Origin: a virus
Direction: 5' to 3' (one strand)
IMG/VR virus record: IMGVR_UViG_3300027977_001253
Span: 1-23,769 of that record
Length of the DNA: 23,769 nt
In this document: piece after piece, positions 1 to 7,556 of the stretch
Numbering within the stretch: position 1 is the stretch's first letter
How the letters are laid out: each line of letters opens with the position of its first letter
Position numbers and translations under genes: made by a program
The notes under the pieces: model-generated
Told to the model about the DNA's origin: nothing
Databases searched by the model: none
What the model saw: only the letters and a program-made list of their open reading frames with translations

Positions 1-20
1 CGGAATACAAACGAAGAAGA

Positions 21-794
21 ATGAACGCGACTTTGGAAACTTCCGAAGAGGTTGACAGTGCTATTTTACAAATTAAAAAATATATGAATGAAGATTTAAA
101 ATTTATTTTTAAACTTGATCCAGATAAATATCTGAATAATAATTTAGGTAGTGCATCTCAATCGGCTTGGGTGTATGCGGAAAAAAATGGTCTTACACCA
201 AATGATTCTTCATATTTTGGAGTTGGAGTGAAAGAAATTGAAATACAACCTCATAAAAATTTAGAAACAATAAAAGGAACGATTGACCATGAAGTTGACC
301 ATATTATGAGTGCGACTTTAGATGGTGGAACTACCTATAAAGCATATAAAAATTTAAAATCTTATCTTGGTCCAAAATTACTAAAATTAGACCCAAAATA
401 TAAAGAAAAAAATCCAATATTATCCCTTTTTGATACAAATATTGGTAACACAACGGAAGAATGGTTAAAATATGTTGGGAACAATGAAGAGTCATTTGCA
501 AGATTAAATCGATTAAATTTTTGGTTTAAGGAAAAATATGGACTTTCAGACCAATCTGAATTAACTAAAGGTCAGGTAGATACTTTATGGGATGAATACA
601 CAACTAAATGGAGGAGAGGAGAAACACCTGAAGGGTATGAGGATATTAAATGGTTATTAGATGGTTTTTATGAAACTAACCCATGGGATAGAAACGTTAA
701 TAAGGTAAAAATGAAAGAAGATTTAAGAACTATTTTAAATGCTTCTTTTGCGATAGGGGGATTAATAGCATTAAACCAATTCGGAGAAGAGTAA
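21..794 (+). CDS. HExxH zincin-like putative metallopeptidase (possibly 5'-partial)
   Basis: Soluble 257-residue protein with no signal peptide or membrane segment. A zincin-type HEVDH motif lies at residues 90-94, preceded by a hydrophobic/Thr helix (IKGTID), as in metallopeptidases where two His bind Zn and Glu is the base. A downstream Glu-rich helix around residues 155-160 (NNEESFARL) could give the third ligand. The C-terminal third is Trp/Tyr-rich and ends in a short hydrophobic stretch (about 240-252). The reading frame stays open from the ATG at 21 back to the window edge (six sense codons), and no promoter-like box is visible in the 20 bases present, so the true start may lie outside. 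Substrate is unknown; a host- or virion-protein-cleaving role is only inference. It could also be a non-catalytic structural protein. Confidence 0.6.
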   Translation: MNATLETSEEVDSAILQIKKYMNEDLKFIFKLDPDKYLNNNLGSASQSAWVYAEKNGLTPNDSSYFGVGVKEIEIQPHKNLETIKGTIDHEVDHIMSATLDGGTTYKAYKNLKSYLGPKLLKLDPKYKEKNPILSLFDTNIGNTTEEWLKYVGNNEESFARLNRLNFWFKEKYGLSDQSELTKGQVDTLWDEYTTKWRRGETPEGYEDIKWLLDGFYETNPWDRNVNKVKMKEDLRTILNASFAIGGLIALNQFGEE

Positions 795-832
795 TATTAA
801 TAGAAATATTTTTTTAATTCAAATAAGTTTCA

Positions 833-841
833 TATATTTGT
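833..841 (+). promoter_or_regulatory. Bacteroidota-type -7 box (TATATTTGT) before the M20 peptidase gene
   Basis: TATATTTG fits the Bacteroidota -7 consensus TAnnTTTG exactly. It ends 3 bases before the ATG at 845, so a transcript starting about 7 bases downstream would be leaderless or nearly so. No clear -33 TTG is visible. It closely resembles the TATATTTAT boxes of the later genes. Confidence 0.45.
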
Positions 842-844
842 GGT

Positions 845-1630
845 ATGGAAAGAAATTTTGAATTATTAAAACATGTTTTATCAATCCCCACAAAAACTTA
901 TCAAGAAGATTTGATGATTGATTTTATAACAACTTGGTTGGAGGAAAATAAAATCCCTTTCTATGTTGACCAATTTTACAATATCTACGCCACAAAACAA
1001 ACCGATGATAGTATTAATTATTTTCCTTGTGTGGTCGCACATACAGATACCGTACATACAATTGATTCAATCAATGTTGTTGAGGAACAACTACCTAACG
1101 CCCAAAAAGAAATTAAACTTTCTTTAAAGGCTTACAATAATGATGGTGAACCAACTGGTATCGGTGGTGATGATAAGTGTGGTGTGTATGGTTGTTTGGA
1201 ACTTTTAAATGAATTACCAAACCTTAAAGCGGCATTTTTTGTTGCTGAGGAAACAGGATGTAAAGGTTCGTTTAATGCAGATCCTGAATTCTTTACAAAT
1301 ATTGGATATGTAATCCAATTTGACGCACCAGAAAACAATATGATTTCCGAGTTTTTGATGAATAAACCAATGTTTAAAAGAGATTCAGAATTTTTTAATG
1401 TCGGAGGTCGTTTAATAACAGAACACTTTCCAGGTGACACCAAATATCATAAACACCCATATACGGACATTTTCCCTTTAAACCAAAATTTTGGCCTATC
1501 CTGTTTTAATATTTCAATTGGTTACTACAACTATCACACAAAAAACGAATACGTTGTTGTTGAAGATACTTATAACGGTATTAAGGTTGGTAAACTAATG
1601 ATAGAAGAATTAGGTTATACTAAACATTAA
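845..1630 (+). CDS. Compact M20/M28-clan zinc aminopeptidase-like protein
   Basis: The 261-residue protein shows the di-zinc peptidase signature of the M20/peptidase T type: HTDTV with ligand candidates H66 and D68, the bridging Asp in GGDDKCG (D109/D110), catalytic and metal Glu in AEETG (E135/E136), Asp in IQFDAP (D160), and a terminal His in YHTKNE (H231). The order and spacing match an M20 catalytic domain. It is much shorter than peptidase T (about 400 residues) because only about 70 residues separate D160 from H231, so the usual dimerisation/lid domain is missing. All expected ligands are present, so activity on small peptides is plausible. It lies 50 bp after the zincin-like gene, suggesting a peptide-processing pair. 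The role in infection is unknown; a peptide-scavenging or peptidoglycan-peptide role is speculative. Confidence 0.75.
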   Translation: MERNFELLKHVLSIPTKTYQEDLMIDFITTWLEENKIPFYVDQFYNIYATKQTDDSINYFPCVVAHTDTVHTIDSINVVEEQLPNAQKEIKLSLKAYNNDGEPTGIGGDDKCGVYGCLELLNELPNLKAAFFVAEETGCKGSFNADPEFFTNIGYVIQFDAPENNMISEFLMNKPMFKRDSEFFNVGGRLITEHFPGDTKYHKHPYTDIFPLNQNFGLSCFNISIGYYNYHTKNEYVVVEDTYNGIKVGKLMIEELGYTKH

Positions 1631-1662
1631 CTTTTCTTATTATTTGCGTTTTTATTAATAAA

Positions 1663-2418
1663 ATGAATATGGAAAACAAATTTATAATTTCAGAAGAAGA
1701 AAAAAATAGAATACTTGATTTACACGAATCAGCAACAAAAAATCAATATTTAATTTCTGAAAGTATTACTGGTCAGGATATGAGTTCTGAAGACAGGATG
1801 AAAAAAAAATACCCAAATGGATTTGATCTCCCATTTACTGTAACTTCATATGGTAATTCTACATTTTCAAACGGTGTTGATATAATTAATAAAAATGACC
1901 CAAAAATTAAAGAAATATTACTTACAATATCTGACTTATTAAAAGTGACAAAAGGTAATGTTAAGGTTATTGTGAATGGTGGAGCTTCAGCCGTTGGTAG
2001 TTCTTCTGGTTATAATAACAAATCTTTAGCTACAAGAAGAAGGGATAATTTAATAAAAGTTATAAAAGATAATTGGCAATCACTAAGATTGATTGTAACA
2101 CCAGGAGCAACAGTTGTTGGTAAATCAACAGTAAAAGATAGTGCGGCTTCAACAAAAGAACAATATGTTTCCGCATCAATATCTGGAGATAAAACAATGA
2201 ACATACCGATTAAAGCTGAAAAAGGTGACAATACTAATGTATATATTCCGGATTTAAATAGAAATAAAATACCAGGTGTTATACCAAAAAAGAATAGAAA
2301 GAAAAAAATCTGTATAACAATACCAATTGAAGCTTACGCTTCATTTAATAGATATTTTAAAAAGTTTGCCAGTGAAAACGGGTTATCGAAAATTCCATGG
2401 TCTGAAAAAGATGTATAA
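1663..2418 (+). CDS. OmpA-C-like domain protein with N-terminal phage motif
   Basis: The 251-residue protein has three parts. Residues 1-35 carry an amphipathic segment (ISEEEKNRILDLHE) of a kind I associate with N-termini of unrelated proteins in large phages of this group, followed by a possible I-S-E/S protease site. Residues about 70-175 resemble an OmpA-C fold: a hydrophobic strand (VKVIVNGGAS), then NKSLATRRRDNLIKVI matching the family's N-x-x-L-S-x-x-R-A-x-x-V helix, and a later strand. The C-terminus is basic. OmpA-C domains bind peptidoglycan, but there is no signal peptide, so a virion part contacting the wall during entry, or a cytoplasmic remnant, are both possible. A second ATG lies two codons downstream at 1669. 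The gene runs towards the minus-strand clp gene and ends in a shared hairpin. Confidence 0.5.
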   Translation: MNMENKFIISEEEKNRILDLHESATKNQYLISESITGQDMSSEDRMKKKYPNGFDLPFTVTSYGNSTFSNGVDIINKNDPKIKEILLTISDLLKVTKGNVKVIVNGGASAVGSSSGYNNKSLATRRRDNLIKVIKDNWQSLRLIVTPGATVVGKSTVKDSAASTKEQYVSASISGDKTMNIPIKAEKGDNTNVYIPDLNRNKIPGVIPKKNRKKKICITIPIEAYASFNRYFKKFASENGLSKIPWSEKDV

Positions 2419-2420
2419 TA

Positions 2421-2451
2421 AAAAAAAGGAGGGTTTTTAATCCTCTTTTTT
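2421..2451. terminator. Bidirectional terminator between convergent genes
   Basis: An A7 run and GAGG on the left pair with CCTC and a T6 run on the right, with one bulged G and a loop of about ten bases. The oligo-A/oligo-T flanks let it work in both directions. It lies between the OmpA-like gene and clpC, and its right arm overlaps the last clpC codons. Confidence 0.7.
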
Positions 2452-4503
2452 CTTTCTACCTTTTTTCTTTGGTTCTGGTTTTGACCTATCTTCTATTTCT
2501 ATTGTTTGATCATCACCCTCACCTTTTACAAATAACATATATTCAGTACCCTCAACAACTTCACTAAGAAGTATTTTTTCTGAAATCAAATCCTCAATCT
2601 TATTTTGGATTGCTCTTTTAATTGGTCTTGCACCGTATGTTTCATCAAACCCTACCTTAGAAATAATATCAATTACCGATTGCTCATAACTGAAGTTATA
2701 TCTCATTGATTTTAATCTTTTAATAAGGATATCAATTTCAAGTTTAACAATTTTATCAATGTGTTCTTTTTTAAGTGAGTTAAAAATAATAACATCATCA
2801 ATTCTATTTAAAAATTCAGGAGCAAAAAACTTACTTAATTCTTTCTTAAGAATGTCTCTTTTATGTTCCTCAAGAACCTCCTCACTTGTATTGTTTGTTT
2901 TAAATCCCATTCCACCACCAAAATCTTGGATTTTTCTAACCCCAATGTTTGATGTCATAATTATTAAACAATTTTTAAAGTTGATTTTTCTTCCAAGACC
3001 ATCAGTCATATGACCATCATCTAACATCTGTAGTAATGTTGAAAAAATGTCTTTATTTGCTTTCTCAATCTCATCAAATAAGATTACAGAGTATGGTTTA
3101 TTTTTTACTTGTTCTGTAAGTTGTCCACCTTCTTCGTGACCAACATATCCTGGAGGAGACCCAATTAATCTAGAGATGGTATGTTTTTCTTGGTATTCAG
3201 ACATATCAACTCTAATTAAACTATCTTCACTACCAAAAATTTCTTTGGCTAATCTCTTTGCCAAAAACGTTTTACCAACACCGGTTGACCCCAAGAAAAT
3301 AAATGACCCAATAGGTCTATTAGGATCTTTAATACCAACTCTATTTCTTCTGATTGATTTTGATATTTTTCCAACTGCCTCCTCTTGTCCGATAACACTA
3401 GTATTTAAAGTTGTTTCAAGATTAACCAATGAATTTTTTTCATCAATATTAATTTTACTTACAGGAATTTTAGTCATATTAGATACGACTTCATAAATTA
3501 AATCTTCTGGAATATGTCTTTTACTATTTTTAAGTTCTTCCTCAAATTTTCTTTTCCCATCTTCCAATTGAATTAATATGTTTTTTTCTCTATCTCTAAG
3601 TTCTGCCGCTAATTCATAATTTTGTTTTTTAATAACTTCAGCCTTCTCCTTTTTTATGTTTTGAGATATCTGTTTTAATTTTTCAATATGTTCCGGAAGT
3701 TTAATATCTATTTGCATTCTTGAACCGACCTCATCTAAGATATCAAAGGCCTTATCTGGAAATTCTCGGTCTGTTATATACCTATCTGCCAATTCCACAC
3801 ATAAACGTAATGACTCATCACTATAGGTTACATTATGATGTTCTTCATATTTACCCTTACTTTGTTTTAAAATTTCTAATGTTTCTTCTTTTGTTGAAGG
3901 GTCAACAATTATTTTTTGAAATCTTCTTTCAAGAGCCCCATCCTTTTCAAAATGTCTACGATATTCATCTAATGTTGTTGCTCCAATACACTGAATTTCT
4001 CCACGAGATAATGCGGGTTTAAATATGTTTGATGCATCTAACGACCCTGAACTATTACCAGCTCCAACCATTGTATGTATCTCATCAATAAAAATAATTA
4101 TATTTGGGTTACTTTGTAATTCTTCAATAATCACCTTCATTCTTTCTTCAAATTGACCTCTATATTTTGTACCGGCAACAACCGAATTAATATCTAACGA
4201 AACAATTCTTTTTTCAGATAAATTTTTAGGACATTCCCCATTATGTATCATCATTGCAAGACCCTCAACTATTGCCGTTTTACCTGCTCCAGGTTCTCCA
4301 ATAATAATAGGGTTATTTTTCTTTCTACGAGATAAAACTTGGGCAATTCTAAAAATTTCTTTTTCACGACCAATCACTGGGTCTAATTTTCCTTGACTTG
4401 CAAGTTTAATTAAATCTTTACTGAAATTATCTAAAACTGGAGTTCCTCCTCCACCATCAGGTTTTTTTTTATTTTTATCCCCATCATCAATAAATTCTAT
4501 CAT
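2437..4503 (-). CDS. clpC: ClpC-type AAA+ protein unfoldase lacking the N domain
   Basis: A 688-residue double-AAA+ Hsp100 unfoldase. D1 has Walker A GEPGAGKT (69-76), Walker B IIIFIDE (135-141) and Arg-finger region LERRF (191-195). A short ClpC-like middle segment (about 270-340) contains a UVR-like helix (NYELAAELRDRE). D2 has Walker A GSTGVGKT (405-412), Walker B VILFDE (473-478) and sensor-2 GARPIKRA. Between them and FAPEFLNRID lies GGGMGF, aligning with the IGL/VGF loop by which ClpA/ClpC dock on ClpP, so it probably works with host ClpP. ClpC proteins usually exceed 800 residues; here the protein starts almost directly at D1, so the adaptor/substrate-binding N domain is absent. The Lys-rich tail is unusual. 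It is antisense to its neighbours and has no clear copy of the local promoter box. Sequence around the ClpP loop looks Bacteroidota-like, suggesting host origin. No clpP is in the window. Confidence 0.93.
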   Translation of the reverse strand: MIEFIDDGDKNKKKPDGGGGTPVLDNFSKDLIKLASQGKLDPVIGREKEIFRIAQVLSRRKKNNPIIIGEPGAGKTAIVEGLAMMIHNGECPKNLSEKRIVSLDINSVVAGTKYRGQFEERMKVIIEELQSNPNIIIFIDEIHTMVGAGNSSGSLDASNIFKPALSRGEIQCIGATTLDEYRRHFEKDGALERRFQKIIVDPSTKEETLEILKQSKGKYEEHHNVTYSDESLRLCVELADRYITDREFPDKAFDILDEVGSRMQIDIKLPEHIEKLKQISQNIKKEKAEVIKKQNYELAAELRDREKNILIQLEDGKRKFEEELKNSKRHIPEDLIYEVVSNMTKIPVSKINIDEKNSLVNLETTLNTSVIGQEEAVGKISKSIRRNRVGIKDPNRPIGSFIFLGSTGVGKTFLAKRLAKEIFGSEDSLIRVDMSEYQEKHTISRLIGSPPGYVGHEEGGQLTEQVKNKPYSVILFDEIEKANKDIFSTLLQMLDDGHMTDGLGRKINFKNCLIIMTSNIGVRKIQDFGGGMGFKTNNTSEEVLEEHKRDILKKELSKFFAPEFLNRIDDVIIFNSLKKEHIDKIVKLEIDILIKRLKSMRYNFSYEQSVIDIISKVGFDETYGARPIKRAIQNKIEDLISEKILLSEVVEGTEYMLFVKGEGDDQTIEIEDRSKPEPKKKGRKKKED

Positions 4504-4586
4504 AATAATATGTTTTACCTAAGTGTAACTATAAGGTTGTATGGAGTCAATAATTTTAACAACTTGTTAGTTTGTTTTTTATAATA

Positions 4587-4611
4587 CTGACATTTTGTCA
4601 GGGTTTTTTTG
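4587..4611 (+). terminator. Plus-strand terminator-like hairpin in the clpC/KTSC divergent gap
   Basis: CTGACA and TGTCAG form a perfect 6-bp stem with a 3-base loop, followed by GG and T7. The T tract is only on the plus-strand 3' side. It lies 44 bases upstream of the KTSC gene's promoter-like box and 83 bases from the clpC start, so it would stop plus-strand transcripts arriving antisense through clpC. Apart from this hairpin and the box at 4655, I see nothing else in the 173-bp gap. Confidence 0.6.
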
Positions 4612-4654
4612 ATATGTTTTTACTCAAAAGGATGTATTTTTCTTTTATTAAAAA

Positions 4655-4663
4655 TATATTTAT
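4655..4663 (+). promoter_or_regulatory. Late promoter-like box TATATTTAT before the KTSC gene
   Basis: Copy of the recurrent box, 13 bases before the ATG at 4677. It supports this downstream ATG over the upstream in-frame ATG at 4572, which would put the terminator hairpin and the box inside the gene. Confidence 0.55.
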
Positions 4664-4676
4664 AGAAAAAAACATT

Positions 4677-4922
4677 ATGGCAATCACTAAAGAAGAAATC
4701 AAAGGAACAAAAATTTTAAATGAGGTTGAGTCCTCTAATATCGTTAAGACGGAATATGATACCGAAACTAAAAAAATGATTACCGAATTTAAAAATGGTA
4801 TAAGATATGAATATGAAGAGGTACCTCACCAAACATACACTCAATTTAGGTCCGCTAAATCACAGGGGTCATTCTTTAACACAAACATTTCAAAGGTATT
4901 TAAATATAAAAAGTTAAGTTAA
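4677..4922 (+). CDS. KTSC-domain small protein
   Basis: An 81-residue protein whose residues about 16-80 fit the KTSC domain (named for its occurrence at some lysyl-tRNA synthetase C-termini): S-x-I-V-x-T-x-YD, then F-x-NG-x-x-Y-x-Y-x-x-VP, Y-x-x-F-x-x-A-x-S-x-G, and a closing FNxxI. KTSC proteins are common in phages and bacteria and their activity is unknown. The start is the ATG at 4677: the longer frame from 4572 adds a hydrophobic/basic segment translated from a terminator hairpin and AT-rich leader. It is followed after 25 bp by the nucleotidyltransferase gene, which has its own box, so the two need not be one operon. Confidence 0.75.
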   Translation: MAITKEEIKGTKILNEVESSNIVKTEYDTETKKMITEFKNGIRYEYEEVPHQTYTQFRSAKSQGSFFNTNISKVFKYKKLS

Positions 4923-4933
4923 TTAACATCCCT

Positions 4934-4942
4934 TATATTTAT
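4934..4942 (+). promoter_or_regulatory. Late promoter-like box TATATTTAT before the nucleotidyltransferase gene
   Basis: The box ends 5 bases before the ATG at 4948, in a 25-bp gap. If it is a -7/-10 element the mRNA would be leaderless or nearly so. Confidence 0.5.
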
Positions 4943-4947
4943 ATGAG

Positions 4948-5679
4948 ATGGATAATGAATTAATAAAAAGTTTTGAGCCCCAGAAAGAATTAAATCCGAA
5001 GGTTTGGGAAGGGGAGAAAAAAGACCCTAAAATGAAACCTGAAATAAGGGAAAGGCTTCTTGAGATTGCTTATGAATTTATATATTTTTTAGATGTTGAT
5101 TTAGTTGTTACAGACATAATCCTCACAGGTTCGTTATCAAACTTTAATTGGTCAAAATATTCGGATTTTGATTTACATATAGTTGCAAATTACCAACAAT
5201 ACCCAGAAAATCAAATTGATTTATATGAAAAACTGTTCAACCTAAAAAAAATGTTGTTTAATGAGAAACACGACATAACAATAAAGGGGTATGAGGTTGA
5301 GTTATATGTCCAAAATGAAACAGAATCTCACTTTAGTAGTGGGGTTTATTCCGTTTTGTTTAATGAGTGGTCAAATATTCCAAAAAAAGAAAATATAACA
5401 ATAGATAAAGAATTATTAATGTTAAAATCAAAACAGTGGATGAACGTAATTGACGATTTAATTGACTCAATTCAAGACGAGGATGCAAATACGGCAAAAG
5501 AGTTGGTAAAAAAATACAAAGACAAATTAAAAAAATATAGGACTTGTGGGTTAGAAACGGGTGGTGAATACTCTACCGAAAATATGGTATTTAAAATATT
5601 AAGAAGGAATGGGTATATTGAAAAGCTTCACGATGAATCAACAAAAATAATAGATAAAAAATTATCTATGAAACAATAA
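4948..5679 (+). CDS. Nucleotidyltransferase-fold protein (Pol beta superfamily)
   Basis: The 243-residue protein has the Pol beta-type nucleotidyltransferase signature: LTGSLSNFNWSKYSDFDLHI, with GS at 61-62 and the metal-binding pair D73/D75 (DFDLH), plus a plausible third acidic residue E118 in YEVELYV. The C-terminal half is helical and charged, with a later conserved-looking block (CGLETGGEYSTENMVFKILRRNG). All catalytic acids are present, so nucleotidyl transfer is likely, but the substrate (tRNA, protein, small molecule) cannot be told. Such genes recur in T4-like phages without a firm role. It is larger than MNT toxins, and no HEPN partner is adjacent, which argues against a MNT/HEPN toxin-antitoxin pair. 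Confidence 0.75.
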   Translation: MDNELIKSFEPQKELNPKVWEGEKKDPKMKPEIRERLLEIAYEFIYFLDVDLVVTDIILTGSLSNFNWSKYSDFDLHIVANYQQYPENQIDLYEKLFNLKKMLFNEKHDITIKGYEVELYVQNETESHFSSGVYSVLFNEWSNIPKKENITIDKELLMLKSKQWMNVIDDLIDSIQDEDANTAKELVKKYKDKLKKYRTCGLETGGEYSTENMVFKILRRNGYIEKLHDESTKIIDKKLSMKQ

Positions 5680-5712
5680 TTTAACAAATCAACAAATAAA
5701 CATATTTATTGA

Positions 5713-5721
5713 TATATTTAT
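5713..5721 (+). promoter_or_regulatory. Late promoter-like box TATATTTAT with a second partial copy upstream
   Basis: TATATTTAT lies 33 bases before the ATG at 5755; a partial copy (CATATTTAT, 5701-5709) lies 12 bases further upstream, forming a tandem. This gives the longest predicted leader of the set, about 25 bases and A-rich. Confidence 0.5.
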
Positions 5722-5754
5722 ATAAAAAAATAATATTTTAAAAACAAATATACT

Positions 5755-7152
5755 ATGGGAGGATTAAGACCTATTGGAAGTGAAAAATTACAAGGTATGG
5801 ACAAGATTCGTAGAATTATGGAAATTGCCAGATTTAACGAAGTTTTACCACAATCCATAAATGAAAACAAATCAACTGAATACACCCTACCTTTAGCGGA
5901 TGGTAACACATACGCTATTGTTAAAGAAAGACAAGGTTATATTATTAAACTAAGTTTAAACGAATCTGTAACGGATTATGTTGAACCTATGCAAAGTAGA
6001 AAATACTACCCGTCATATTCTCAAGCATTAAAAAGATTAAATTTAATGGCCAAAGAATACAACGGTTTGTACGGAAACGATGAAGGTATTTCTCTTTTTA
6101 CAGAGCAAAAAAAAAAGTTTAAACTAAGGTTACCAACAACAAATACGGAAGAAATTCCTACACCGGCTCCGGCGCCAGAATTGGCTCCGGTTCCGGCACC
6201 TGTTACCCCACCGGCACCTGCTGGTGATATGGGTAGTGATATGCCACCACCACCAGAAGGTATGGGAGATGATATGGGATCTGATATGCCACCACCGGAA
6301 GGTATGGATGATATGGGTGATGAAATGCCACCACTTCCTGATGATATGGGTGATGATATGGGCGACGAATCAAAAAAAGAGGAAGGAACCTCTTTTAAAA
6401 TTATCCAAAAACTAACAGGTAAATTAGCTCAAAAAATTAGAAAATTTAATGATAAAGATGAAATGGACGGTAATGATGTTAAATACATTATTAATTCTAT
6501 TTTATCTGCTATTGATGTTGATGTATTAGATGATGATGATCTTGAAGAAATTATATCACGATTAGAAGGTGATTATGATGATGAAGATAAAGACGAAGAA
6601 GAAGACGACAATGAAGACGAAGATATGTCAATGGAAGAACCTTCAGATATGGGAGATGATGAATTACCTCCACCACCACCAGAAGGGGGAGAAATGACCG
6701 AATATGACACACCAACAATGGGTGATGCAATTAATCGTTTGGCAACAACAACAATGGCCGACGGTTTATCTAAAATGAGTGAAATGGGTGAAGAATATCC
6801 TAAACACGGAGCAAGAACCAACCAAAGAAATTATAACCATTTTGAACACGGAACATTCGGTGAGTCAAAAGTAGATAAAATAATTTCAAAATATTTTAAT
6901 ATTACTAACGAAGACGTAATAATTAACGAAAGTAAGGAAATTAAAAGAAAAGAGGAGATGGAAAAATTAAGAGAAAAAAATATTAAAGGTATAAAAAGAT
7001 TATCTGAAAATATTAAACAAGAAAGAATCTCTCTTAAATTTATTGAAATAAACCCAACATCAAGATTGGCTGGTTTATCTAATAAAGGTAATTTAGTTTT
7101 TGTTGATGGTTTAACAGAAAGAAAAATAACAACGGACGGTAAAATACTATGA
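5755..7152 (+). CDS. Putative virion-associated protein with Pro/Asp/Met-rich linker
   Basis: A 465-residue protein I cannot assign. Residues 1-125 look globular (MGGLRPIGSEKL start, then a strand-rich YTLPLADGNTYAIVKE region). Residues about 135-205 are a low-complexity Pro/Ala tract followed by repeats of Gly-Asp-Asp-Met and Met-Pro-Pro-Pro-Glu-Gly. Residues about 215-265 are a short folded segment, followed by an acidic Asp/Glu stretch and a second polyproline (about 302-310). The C-terminus (375-465) is a charged helix ending in a small beta-rich piece. Folded pieces joined by disordered acidic linkers fit an internal or neck/portal-associated virion protein. The ATG of the next gene overlaps its stop (7149-7152), indicating translational coupling. 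Confidence 0.6.
   Translation: MGGLRPIGSEKLQGMDKIRRIMEIARFNEVLPQSINENKSTEYTLPLADGNTYAIVKERQGYIIKLSLNESVTDYVEPMQSRKYYPSYSQALKRLNLMAKEYNGLYGNDEGISLFTEQKKKFKLRLPTTNTEEIPTPAPAPELAPVPAPVTPPAPAGDMGSDMPPPPEGMGDDMGSDMPPPEGMDDMGDEMPPLPDDMGDDMGDESKKEEGTSFKIIQKLTGKLAQKIRKFNDKDEMDGNDVKYIINSILSAIDVDVLDDDDLEEIISRLEGDYDDEDKDEEEDDNEDEDMSMEEPSDMGDDELPPPPPEGGEMTEYDTPTMGDAINRLATTTMADGLSKMSEMGEEYPKHGARTNQRNYNHFEHGTFGESKVDKIISKYFNITNEDVIINESKEIKRKEEMEKLREKNIKGIKRLSENIKQERISLKFIEINPTSRLAGLSNKGNLVFVDGLTERKITTDGKIL
6223..6369 (+). repeat. In-gene degenerate repeats coding for DDMGD/MPPPEGM
   Basis: Short imperfect repeats of GGTGATATGGG-type and ATGCCACCACC-type units code for alternating acidic Asp-Met-Gly and Pro-rich blocks. 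A shorter polyproline repeat follows near 6665-6690. Confidence 0.75.
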
Positions 7153-7556
7153 GTTATTTAATTTACATAAATGGATTAGGACCAAATTATAGGGGAGAAA
7201 ACATTTATGAATTTATATTTTCAGATAGTATTGATGAGGTTTGGGGTGAAAGTTGGGAATCAAAACCAGCAAATGGATATCCAAGTCCTCCAGATGTTGA
7301 ATATGTGAAAAAGGTTGGTATTCTAACCCACGGAAAAATAACATTGGAGTTGGTTCAAAACTCGGATGTTTTTTCTGTTCAGGATTCAATTGATGGTGTG
7401 TTAGCATTAGGGTGGGAAAAAGAAGAGGATATTGATTTCTCGTTAGTTAAACGACTTGTATTTAAGTTTGGTGATGAGGAACAGATTGTTAAAGATAAAC
7501 TTTATGAGAGAGATCTTGTATTAGAATTTGAAAAAAAAGTGGTATATGAAAAATAA
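7149..7556 (+). CDS. Conserved phage protein of unknown function
   Basis: A 135-residue, mostly beta-stranded acidic protein without signal peptide or membrane segment. Recognisable features are an EFIFS strand, a Trp-rich segment VWGESWESKPANGYPSPP, a middle strand pair, FSVQDSIDGVLALGWE, and a closing LVFKFG strand. I associate this pattern with conserved hypothetical proteins of T4-like phages but know no function. Its start overlaps the previous stop in ATGA, and the next gene starts inside its 3' end, so the block 5755-9930 probably forms one translationally coupled operon served by the box at 5713. Confidence 0.6.
   Translation: MSYLIYINGLGPNYRGENIYEFIFSDSIDEVWGESWESKPANGYPSPPDVEYVKKVGILTHGKITLELVQNSDVFSVQDSIDGVLALGWEKEEDIDFSLVKRLVFKFGDEEQIVKDKLYERDLVLEFEKKVVYEK

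Noticed and set aside
4572-4676. Upstream in-frame ATG extending the KTSC protein by 35 residues
   Set aside because: It would run through a terminator hairpin and the promoter-like box; residues are not KTSC-like.
4948-5679. MNT-type antitoxin of a toxin-antitoxin pair
   Set aside because: Too long for a minimal nucleotidyltransferase antitoxin and no HEPN-like neighbour.
7528-7545. TTG start for the 7546 gene
   Set aside because: Adds six residues and a longer overlap; the ATG at 7546 is better.
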